A stretch of 64,000 bases of DNA, taken from NCBI GenBank assembly GCA_025558095.1, contig JAIVFI010000002.1, positions 310,001-374,000 of the forward strand. The letters run 5' to 3'. Both the position numbers and the translations under genes were made by a program. The number at the start of each line of letters is the position of its first letter. Position 1 is the first letter of the stretch. Positions 56,206 through 64,000 of this stretch are shown here, piece after piece. The notes under the pieces were generated by a model. That model was not told the origin of the DNA, did not search any database, and saw nothing but the letters and a program-made list of their open reading frames with translations. This DNA comes from Hyaloraphidium curvatum. Its lineage: Eukaryota > Monoblepharomycota > Hyaloraphidiomycetes > Hyaloraphidiales > Hyaloraphidiaceae.

Positions 56206-56324
56206 TTATAAGAACGCCTTTTTGCTACTTGCCGTCGTCCGGTGGGACCACGTCCCCGCACGACACCATGCTGTCGCCGGGCGCGCCGGCAAACAACGGG
56301 GACAGCGTCGGCTCACGCTGCTAG
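56206..56324 (+). promoter_or_regulatory. TATA-like promoter and short ORF running into the minisatellite
   Basis: TTATAAG at 56206-56212 sits in a GC-rich context and is followed 56 bp later by an ATG (56268) in a good context (CACCATGC). The frame MLSPGAPANNGDSVGSRC ends at a TAG formed by the first repeat unit. It looks like a promoter whose gene was lost or interrupted by the repeat array. Confidence 0.35.
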
Positions 56325-57352
56325 CGCCTCGGCGCTGCTAGCGTCGGGGAACTTCTAACGATGCTGCTAGCGCCTCGGCGCTGCTAGCGTCCGCGGAACT
56401 GCCGCGCTCCCTCGCCATGCTCCTCCAACTCGCATTGCTCCTCCAACTTGCATTGCTCCTCCAACTCGACGTCGCCCCCCAGTGGACGCTGCTAGCGCCT
56501 CGGCGCTGCTAGCGTCGGGGAACTTCCAACGACGCTGCTAGCGCCTCGGCGCTGCTAGCGTCCGCGGAACTGCCGCGCTCCCTCGCCATGCTCCTCCAAC
56601 TCGCATTGGTCCTCGCCTCGGCGCTGCTAGCGTCGGGGAACTTCTAACGATGCTGCTAGCGCCTCGGCGCTGCTAGCGTCCGCGGAACTGCCGCGCTCCC
56701 TCGCCATGCTCCTCCAACTCGCATTGCTCCTCCAACTTGCATTGCTCCTCCAACTCGACGTCGCCCCCCAGTGGACGCTGCTAGCGCCTCGGCGCTGCTA
56801 GCGTCGGGGAACTTCCAACGACGCTGCTAGCGCCTCGGCGCTGCTAGCGTCCGCGGAACTGCCGCGCTCCCTCGCCATGCTCCTCCAACTCGCATTGGTC
56901 CTCGCCTCGGCGCTGCTAGCGTCGGGGAACTTCTAACGATGCTGCTAGCGCCTCGGCGCTGCTAGCGTCCGCGGAACTGCCGCGCTCCCTCGCCATGCTC
57001 CTCCAACTCGCATTGCTCCTCCAACTTGCATTGCTCCTCCAACTCGACGTCGCCCCCCAGTGGACGCTGCTAGCGCCTCGGCGCTGCTAGCGTCGGGGAA
57101 CTTCCAACGACGCTGCTAGCGCCTCGGCGCTGCTAGCGTCCGCGGAACTGCCGCGCTCCCTCGCCATGCTCCTCCAACTCGCATTGGTCCTCGCCTCGGC
57201 GCTGCTAGCGTCGGGGAACTTCTAACGATGCTGCTAGCGCCTCGGCGCTGCTAGCGTCCGCGGAACTGCCGCGCTCCCTCGCCATGCTCCTCCAACTCGC
57301 ATTGGTCCTCGCCTCGGCGCTGCTAGCGTCGGGGAACTTCCAACGACGCTGC
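56316..57352. repeat. minisatellite of about 289-bp higher-order units
   Basis: The sequence CTTCTAACGATGCTGCTAGC recurs near 56352, 56641, 56930 and 57219, spacing 289 bp each time, and the intervening sequence is almost unchanged. Each unit is compound. A 27-bp imperfect palindrome (GCTGCTAGCGCC, TCGG, CGCTGCTAGCG) occurs four times per unit, and a CTCCTCCAACTCGCATTG-type 18-mer occurs in short runs in one half and singly in the other. The last copy is shortened. No frame stays open through it. Confidence 0.9.
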
Positions 57353-57704
57353 CAGTGGCATGTGCTTTTCTACGGGCGACTTCTTGGCCGAGGCTACAGG
57401 CGGTGCTTGGATGTTTCCAGGTGCAGCACACGTGCAGCGGTTCTTTGAAATGGTCCCGTGGGGTGGAACAGAGGCACCCTCACGCGGGTGCAAGAGGAGG
57501 GCAGTGGACATGTAGCTTCCCCTGGGCCTGCCCTCCAGGCAATACCCGGTACATTGAAAGGAGGGGTGTGGCTTGGCAGAGGCACGTTGGGTTAGGTCCC
57601 GAGAGTTCTTGGTCCGCGCGGGGGTGTTTTTCTAGATTGTGATTGCGTGGGACGCTCCTGTCGGCAGTCGGCGTCATCTGGGGCTTCGCACCCTCACCAA
57701 AACC

Positions 57705-58373
57705 ATGCCCAGGAAGCGCAGCGGCGGTCCAACGATTAGGCAATCGTGCGATCGATGCCGAAGGAACCATACGCGGTGCATCACTACGGAGTCGGGCGGG
57801 ATCTGCGACGAGTGCGCCGCCGTGGGAGCCGTGTGCGAGCGCACCCCGCGCAAGCAGTACGGCGAGGATCGCCCGCCCTACAGCGCCCCGCCGTCGCTTT
57901 GGCGCGAGAGAGAGGACACGGACGCAGAGACGCCGCCGTCCGCCCCGCCGCACCCGCCGCGGACTGAGCCCGACGCGATCGAGATCGACGGGCCCCCGCG
58001 CACCCCGGCCCGCTCGTCCAGCGCCCCGTCGCTGCACGAGCTCTCGGACACAATCACCCCCTTCTATTCCCGGCCCCCGGCCCGGCCCCACGGGGGCATT
58101 GATATTCGCACCCTTCCCTCCCCCCTGTCCCACAACGTCGCTATCTGCCTCATTATCTGGGATCTGCTCGACCACCTCCATGAGACGGACCCTACGACAC
58201 CCGACGAGATCATCGACGCCATCGGCGACGGCGATGACATGGCCATCGCGGAGCTGCTGGCGTTCGGCGTGGCGGCGGGCCTGTGCGAGACCAACCAGGC
58301 ACCCCAGCCTGAGTCGATCACGGCAGGGCGCACCACCGCATCTGCGAAGTCCTTGGTGCAGTGGGATCAGTAG
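57705..58373 (+). CDS. short Zn2Cys6 protein
   Basis: The ATG at 57705 starts MPRKRSGG, directly before a binuclear zinc cluster: SCDRCRRNHTRCITTESGG, then ICDECAAVGAVCERTPRK, with six cysteines in suitable spacing. The rest of the 222 residues is Pro/Ser-rich, followed by a helical part (AICLIIWDLLDHLHETDP, DEIIDAIGDGDDMAIAELLA). The fungal-specific middle domain of full-length regulators is absent. It could be a small regulator or a competitor of larger factors. It starts about 350 bp downstream of the minisatellite. Confidence 0.75.
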   Translation: MPRKRSGGPTIRQSCDRCRRNHTRCITTESGGICDECAAVGAVCERTPRKQYGEDRPPYSAPPSLWREREDTDAETPPSAPPHPPRTEPDAIEIDGPPRTPARSSSAPSLHELSDTITPFYSRPPARPHGGIDIRTLPSPLSHNVAICLIIWDLLDHLHETDPTTPDEIIDAIGDGDDMAIAELLAFGVAAGLCETNQAPQPESITAGRTTASAKSLVQWDQ

Positions 58374-58682
58374 TGGTGGGTTTCCATCGGGGCCCGCTTT
58401 GGGCTCCATTGACGGCCAACCAGGCAACTTCGAGTTGTAAAAAAGTGGCTATAGCCGCTGCAGCGATTACTTGGTGAAAATGTACATTATCTGAGTTATA
58501 CAAGTTGTGGCTATAGCCACAGTCGACGACGAAAGGCGCCCGAACCTTGCCGAAAAGAATCAAACTCAACACGCCCACGAAAAAGCTCGAAAGTCAGACA
58601 GCAGGCAGCCCGGAATCGCGCGAAGGAGCAAGGTCCAAAGCACGCGTCCCATGGCGGCCGCGGTCCCAACCGTCGCCGTCAT
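58374..58682. other. intergenic, no gene seen
   Basis: Between two convergent stop codons. It contains a short inverted motif (GTGGCTATAGCC at 58445 and 58507) that could pair with its nearby copy or act at the transcript end. Nothing else is visible. Confidence 0.4.
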
Positions 58683-59129
58683 CTACGCCGCCGGACCCGG
58701 GAGCGAGATGAGCACCCAATCCGTACGCACCCTGAGCTCGACGAAGTGACTGACGGCTGCCACCCGGACGAGCAGGCCGTCCTCCGTATCGATGGCCGGT
58801 ACGTCCGCTCCCACTCGTTTGGCGTTGAACAACTCGATGGTGAGGTAGGGCTGTCCGGCGTACCTGGTCTGGTACTCCTGCCGGGCCTCGTCCACCGTAA
58901 AGGGGTTCCCCCGCGTGAAGTGCGGCAGGACCCAGTTCTCGTGTTCGAAGAGAACCTCCGGATCCCTCTGGGCGGTCTCCTCGGCCGGCCTCAGGCCCAC
59001 CACCAGATAGAAACGCGTATAGGACGTATCTCCCTTGGTTTCCTCGATGCCGCGCAGCTTTCGGCCCGTCGCGCCCCCGCGCTTGTCCTTCTTTCGCTTA
59101 GGACCCTGCTGCTGCTGCGCACCCGACAT
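58683..59129 (-). CDS. small basic protein, unknown
   Basis: The start is set at the ATG at 59129 (MSGAQQQQGPKRKKDKRGG), giving 148 residues. The N terminus is Gln- and Lys-rich and suits nuclear or nucleolar targeting. The remainder looks folded: TSYTRFYLVVGLRPAEETAQ, ENWVLPHFTRGNPFTVDEAR and YLTIELFNAKRVGADVP, ending in VAAVSHFVELRVRTDWV. I do not recognise the family. It diverges from the coiled-coil gene with 103 bp between starts. Confidence 0.55.
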   Translation of the reverse strand: MSGAQQQQGPKRKKDKRGGATGRKLRGIEETKGDTSYTRFYLVVGLRPAEETAQRDPEVLFEHENWVLPHFTRGNPFTVDEARQEYQTRYAGQPYLTIELFNAKRVGADVPAIDTEDGLLVRVAAVSHFVELRVRTDWVLISLPGPAA

Positions 59130-59232
59130 TTTGTGCGTCGACGGTGGGACGAGAACGCGTTCGGTGCGATCAGTTGATCGACGCGGGCCGCTACACAAGA
59201 GGTACAAATCTCCGGAACCCGCCCGGGCCGCG

Positions 59233-62200
59233 ATGCCCGATACAGTGCCCCGAAAGCTCGATGCAAAACCAAAAAGACATCTTGAAAAACGTTTTCTGCC
59301 GGTGGTCGCGCCCGTGCAATCCCCCCCTCCTCTGGGACCCCCCCCCCCGGCACCGACACCCCCCGCCCCTCCTGCACCGGCCGATGCACTTCAGGCACAG
59401 GTCGCCGCGCTGCAGGAGCAGCTCGAACTGGCCCGCGCCGACGCTGTGCACGAAGCCCAGAGGGCCTCCGACGCCGCCGACGACCTCCAGGGCGTGCAGG
59501 CCGCGCTCGCGACAGCGCGCCAGCAGCTGATCGACCTAGAGGCCAAGGAGGGCCAAGTAACTCGGGAACTCGGGCTGGCAAGGGCTTCTGCGACTGCCGC
59601 CAACGAGTCAGCAAAGGAGATGGAGGCCGAGCTCACCAAAGCGAGGGCCGACCTCGCCGTAAGTGGCGTCCATCCGCGGGTGTTCGGTCGCGCCCAACTC
59701 ATCGCATTTGATGCTCCCAACCCATGTAGGACGCCCAACGGGCCGCAGATTTGGCAGCAGACAGGGTCAAGAAGCTCGAGGAGGAGATCACAAGCCTCCG
59801 GAGCACGAACGATGTGGGTAGTGCGCGCGTGCTGTCAACAGGGCATCGCCGACGCCGTGCTGTCCAAACCTCGCAGGTGCTCAAGAAGCAGCTCGAGGAT
59901 GGGCGCAAGACGGTCGACTCAATGAGCTTGGACCTCAAGGCGACCACCGAGGCTCTCACCGTGCGTGTGGGGGGGCTTCAGCGCACGGGGCTAATCATGC
60001 GCTGTTGCTGACGAGCGCAGACGATGACACAAGAACGAGATGTGCAACGCCGTACCGCTGACGATGCAACCACGAGAATCTCGGCACTCATCGCCGACTT
60101 CCAGGTCCGCTGCGGTCACTAAGGGACATACTGTGCCTGTCTCACCATGCGCTCCCGCTGCCACGCACAGCGTCTGCAGTTCGAGTTTGATGAGTTCAAG
60201 ATGAAGGAGGCCGAAGCCACGGAAGCAGAACTGCGCACCTGGGAGTTGGAGCTCCATGACGTGGAGCTCCAACTTCAGGGTGAGCGGCATGCTCTCCAGC
60301 AGAGCTGGTCACGAGTCGCCAACTTCCAACGCGGTCTATTGAAGGACCAGCGTCAACTACTGGAGAAGGAGCAGGCCATCCACGGCCTGTTCGCCAAGTC
60401 CCGGTTGGAGATCCAGCAAGACAGGGCCGCCCTCGATCGGACCCGTCGCGCCGTGCGCCGGGAGCAGCAAGAGCTCGCCGCGCAGAACGTGGCGATCTCC
60501 AAGGAGAGGGATCGTCTGTTGCAGGAACGCGCAGGGCTGATTGGGAGGGACGACGTGCTCGCCGAGGTCCTGCGCAACATGGGCCCGATCCCCGTGGAGT
60601 ACAAAGAACTCTTGGACATCTACGCGGAGCGCAACCACAACCTCACCCTGGAGAAGGTTTCGTTTGAAGCAGAGATCGACCGGCTCAACGCAAATTTGGC
60701 CAGGCTGGAGGCCAACGCAAAGTTGGCCACGCTGGATGCCGATGAACCCCAGCCGGACTCGGACATTGGCGCTGGAAGGGATCCGAACCAGCATGCCAAG
60801 CGCGCCTTCCCGGATGAGGATGAGGACGAGGACTACAGGCTCCAGAACAAAGAATTGCAGGAGCCGGAGTCAAAACGGCGCCGGCTTGCAGGACAATCCG
60901 TCCGCAGCTCGTCCACCTCCGCAGGGTCGGGCAGCAACAAGGGAGAGGCCACCGCCCCCGACGCAACGCCCTCTAGCCCGACTGACTGCGTCATCATGGA
61001 GAAACCCGTGGAAGCCAAACGCGGTCGCGCCGGGGCCGCCGGGAGGGGAGGCAACTCGTCTTCCTCGCCCCTGGTGAACCCAAAGCACTTGCTGCAGGGC
61101 CGCGAATCGGCAGAGAACACCCGGCCGCTGCAGAGGGCGCAGCCATTTGTATCAGTGCAACTCGGGGCGGCAATCCCCAACGGCTCCTCAACAGCGGGCC
61201 GAACCTCGTCCCGGCCGGCCGGACAATTCGATGCCGGAGCACGATCGGCATCCGGACCGCAAGCTCCACGAGCGACGGCATCCGGACCGCAAGCTCCCCA
61301 AGCGCCGCGCGCCGGGCCGACGATCAACGCCTTCAAGGACACAGAGACCCTGGCCACCGTCTTTGGGTTCCCAAAGCGGGAGTACGCCATTCAACTCGCG
61401 GCCAACTTCATGTACTACCGGAACCTGGCCAAGACCGCCGCCCACGAAAGCCCCATCAGGAACATCTTCGCCACGGACGACATTGAAGCGGTTCGAGCTT
61501 ATGGCATTCTGATGGGGAACGCTCCGTGGCTGGAGTTCGCCTCTGATGTCGGCCTGGCACAGGCACTGGACCCGGCCAACTGGCCGGATCACATTCGCAT
61601 CGGGGAGCTGCAGAATGTCTACGGCTCCTACCTGCTCGCTGGCCTGATCCACTCGTACTCGGGAGTCGCATTCCCACTGGCGCGCCAGTACCAGATCCGG
61701 ACCGGACGGGGGAAAGGGATCCCAAAGCGGCTCAAGAACCATAGGAGCAGGAGGCACCGGGCCCGCGAGCCCACAAAGACGGCATACCAGGCCTTCAATG
61801 AGGAGGAATGGGAGCGCATCTTTGGAATGGCAGCCCTGGGGGTCGTGGTCACCCCCGGCGCGTAAGTGACGCGCGCTATGGTGTTTGGGCGCCGCTGAAG
61901 TGATTCCTGCCGACCAGTGCGGAGCTCTTCGTTGACAAGCTCCAGGGGCTCAAGGTGGTCTCGAAGGACGCGACTCATGTGCTCGCCTACTTCACAGCGG
62001 AGTTCACCCTTATGGGAATGTCAGGATCCCTGGAACACCAGGAGTGGCTCCGCCCCGATGAGCCCAACGGCTGGTTCCGTCACACCGACCTGCTCAAGGG
62101 CACCAATGTCTCCACGAACGGTGTGCTTTCCAGAGTTTCGCGCGGCGCCGGCAGATACCGCCCGTCGGACCGCCCAGCAGACGGTTCCCGGAACCGTCTC

Positions 62201-62653
62201 TTGAGTAACAACTTCACGAAGGTCGCCGCCGCAATGTCGCCCGCTGGCCACGAGGCAAATTGCAAAAGCTCCGGCCACGCCAAGTTCCTTGGGCACACTG
62301 TCTACGTCAAGCTGAAGAACGGAGGCAAAGGTCGCTGGCGCGTCGCGGTCGCACACCCCGACCCGGTTCACAAGCCGCTGAAGCCGTACGGGATTGGGAA
62401 CCACCTTTCAATCACGTTCCACAGGGACCCCGACCAGCACGGGCGTGCCTCGGAGCCCGGCTGTGCTAGCTCCTTTGGCGGACCCGAGCTGCTTGAATCG
62501 GTTGTGGAGGCTCTCCTTCACCGGTATCTGACGGAGACTGTGGCAGATCGGGATTGGCTGGAGGACACCACTGTCCCAGTGGAAGATCGAGCTGCCCTTA
62601 CGTCGATCATTGAGCAACTGGTCGATGACGACTTTGAGTGGATCGAACGCTAG
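59233..62653 (+). CDS. long coiled-coil protein with equal-length repeat exons and unknown C-terminal domain
   Basis: Six exons fit together: 59233-59658, 59730-59813, 59877-59960, 60021-60104, 60171-61861 and 61918-62653, all with GT...AG introns of 56-71 nt. The protein has about 1,034 residues. A Pro-rich leader is followed by a coiled coil (ALQAQVAALQEQLELARADA). Exons 2, 3 and 4 are each exactly 84 nt, encode 28 residues (four heptads) and are bounded by phase-0 introns. Exon 5 continues the coil (LLEKEQAIHGLFAKSRLEIQ), then has an acidic/basic nuclear-type patch (ESKRRRLAGQ) and a repeat (SGPQAPRATASGPQAPQAPR). The C-terminal domain (AIQLAANFMYYRNLAKTAAH; KYGIGN-like KPYGIGNHLSITFHRD) is not recognised. 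Confidence 0.75.
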
Positions 62654-62704
62654 TGGCTGAACGGGACTGCCGCATGAAATCTGACCTCTGTGGTGTACAA
62701 GCTC

Positions 62705-62711
62705 ATATAAA
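62705..62711 (+). promoter_or_regulatory. TATA-like element of the GT4 relic
   Basis: ATATAAA about 25 bp upstream of the ATG at 62736. It is unusual here for its AT content and suggests the relic keeps a core promoter. Confidence 0.45.
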
Positions 62712-62735
62712 CTAGCCGCCATCCGATCATCCGAA

Positions 62736-63053
62736 ATGAAACCCTTGCTCGCTGAAGCTCCGGCCCTGTTCGGCTGCGGCTGCAACCGCGGCCCCGGGCT
62801 GCGCATCGGCTACGCGCCGGGCACCCTCACGCACCAGCGCGACTTCAACGAGGCGCTCCCCGCCGTCGCGCGCATCCTCCGGGCCCGCCCGGACGTCCGC
62901 CTTGTCTACTTTGCGCCGTACCTGAACGCCTCCGAGTTCCCCGCACTGGCCAACCTCACGTCCCGACCAAGGCGATGGTGGCGATGGAGAGGGCGGGGAC
63001 GACGCGGAGTGATTCAGCAGCGTTGCGCGAAATTTGGCCGTCTGTATGTATAG
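62736..63053 (+). pseudogene. GT4-type glycosyltransferase relic
   Basis: The first 75 or so codons carry a strand-helix pattern typical of the donor-binding half of GT4 (GT1-like) transferases: LRIGYAPGTLTHQRDFNEAL, then VARILRARPDVRLVYFAPYL. After about 62960 the frame becomes Arg/Trp-rich junk and stops. Neither the N-terminal acceptor half nor the C-terminal E-x7-E region is present. It is a truncated gene fragment with a surviving promoter. Confidence 0.5.
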
Positions 63054-63089
63054 GCACCGCATGGGGTTCAGCAGCACAGTACATCATAT

Positions 63090-64000
63090 TCAGGCATAAC
63101 CTCCCGAAAAGGCTGGCGCCGCCCATGGGTCCGTGCCTTTGATGAATCGCCACAGCTCAAGCAGAGTGTTCTGATCCATGATGTCCATGTCAAGCTCGAT
63201 CTCGTCGGTCTCTCCGATGCCAGGCATGCCACGGCGGATGATTTCGACGACCGTGGCCAGCCGGTCCGAGTTTTCGTTTCCCAGCTGTTCGATGGCCAAC
63301 GACAGCTCCCTCTTCTGCTCGTAAGTGACGGTCAAAACAGCCTTGGGCTTCTTCTGCCGCGGCTTCTTGACGCCCCCGTTCGCGTTCGCCTCCTGGGCAC
63401 GTTGCCGCGCCAAGGTGGTCGCCGTGTGCTGGTAGCGCAGCGTCCCGTCCTCGGCCTCCACAATCCTGCCAGCCTTCCACTTGACGCCGCACGCGTTGCA
63501 CAGAGTCCCCGAACCGTGCGGGCCGCTCCGCCCTGAGCGGCAAAAGCAGGCCAGGAATGTGGTTAGTCAGAGCCATAATGCTCAGAAGGGTGTACCAACA
63601 CGTCGGCGTGACCGTGATCTGGCAAAACTCGCACGTCCTGCCCGTCTTCACCTTTTTCGGCTTCGGTCGGGAGCTTGACGGTGGCGGAGGTGGGAAATCT
63701 TGGGTGGGGAAGGCCGGTGCCGGCTCCGGCGCGAAATGTCCATGATCTTCGGTTCCCGCCTCGGGCGCCCAACCGGCTGCCTCGGGTTGTGTCCAGTCAG
63801 CAGCTTCTGGGGTCCAGCCAGCGGTCTCTGGCGGTGCCCAATCTTCGTGGGCTGGCCCCGGAGCGCTGGCCTCTTCCCTCGCTGCCCGCTTGCTTCCGAC
63901 GGAAGACGGCGCCCTGTCCGACTCTGAATCGTCGCTGCTCGAGTCGCGACGCTTGGACTTTTCCTTCCTCCCCCGCTTCTTGCTCTGCTGCGTGAGGATC
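63090..64000 (-). CDS. GATA-type zinc finger protein with NET domain, partial (5' end off the window)
   Basis: Two exons are visible (beyond 64000 to 63600, and 63532-63090) with a 67-nt intron (GTTGGT...CTCAG). The entering part is basic and acidic (KKRGRKEKSKRRDSSSDD), then has a Trp/Pro/Glu repeat (GWTPEAADWTQPEAAGW). A GATA-type finger spans the splice: CEFCQITVTPTWRSGPHG, then GTLCNACGVKWKAGR. It is followed by a NET (extra-terminal) domain: LTVTYEQKRELSLAIEQLG, VVEIIRRGMPGIGE, DEIELDMDIMDQNTLLELW. NET domains dock partner proteins in BET bromodomain factors; here no bromodomain is seen in the visible part. It is a nuclear regulator, with the DNA-binding finger and protein-docking domain in one chain. 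Confidence 0.88.

Noticed and set aside
56316-57352. CRISPR-like array
   Set aside because: The repeats are long, compound and contiguous, with no unique spacers of regular size, and the genome is eukaryotic; it is a minisatellite.

Overview
The window is nuclear DNA of a eukaryote with a very GC-rich, compact genome. Introns are short (mostly about 45-75 nt, GT...AG) and intergenic gaps are often under 200 bp. Two Zn2Cys6 binuclear-cluster regulators (10.1-13.0 kb with a fungal-type middle domain, and 57.7 kb), a GATA-finger plus NET-domain protein, a BTB protein with a discoidin-like tail, YIF1 and a Fanzor nuclease all point to a fungus, most likely an early-diverging (chytrid-like) lineage. 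The species is inference only. Because of the GC content nearly every gene carries long antisense and shifted open frames, which are left out here.

Layout. 0-13 kb: a partial GT61-type glycosyltransferase gene running off the left edge, a BTB gene with frame breaks, a universal stress protein, a frame-broken gene of unknown function, an AT-hook protein and a divergently transcribed Zn2Cys6 regulator. 13-44 kb: a dense block of about 20 genes for membrane-anchored or secreted glycan enzymes: polysaccharide pyruvyl-transferase-like proteins (three plus a fragment), GT14, three GT92 proteins, a GT61-like/hydrolase fusion, a GT2/GT13-like protein, further glycosyltransferase-like proteins, a sulfotransferase and a sulfotransferase relic. 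Embedded in it are a sialic-acid synthase, a CMP-sialic-acid synthetase and a CMP-sialic-acid-transporter-like protein. A truncated non-LTR retrotransposon and a 0.5-kb direct duplication lie inside the block. 44-50.4 kb: a less GC-rich stretch with an orphan two-exon gene and a Fanzor (eukaryotic TnpB-like, RNA-guided nuclease family) gene. 50.4-55 kb: ordinary cellular genes (hotdog thioesterase, cytochrome b5 domain protein, YIF1, a small secreted Cys-containing protein). 56.3-57.35 kb: a minisatellite of about 289-bp units. 57.7-64 kb: a short Zn2Cys6 protein, a small basic protein, a long coiled-coil gene with three equal 84-nt exons, a GT4 relic and the GATA/NET gene running off the right edge.

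How the genes may work together: the 13-44 kb block reads as a locus for a decorated acidic surface glycan. NeuB-like and NeuA-like proteins would make an activated nonulosonate, the SLC35A-like carrier would bring it into the Golgi, and the type-II membrane transferases, pyruvyl transferases and sulfotransferase would build and modify the glycan. Several genes carry single-base frame breaks in or beside short homopolymers. These may be sequence errors or early gene decay.
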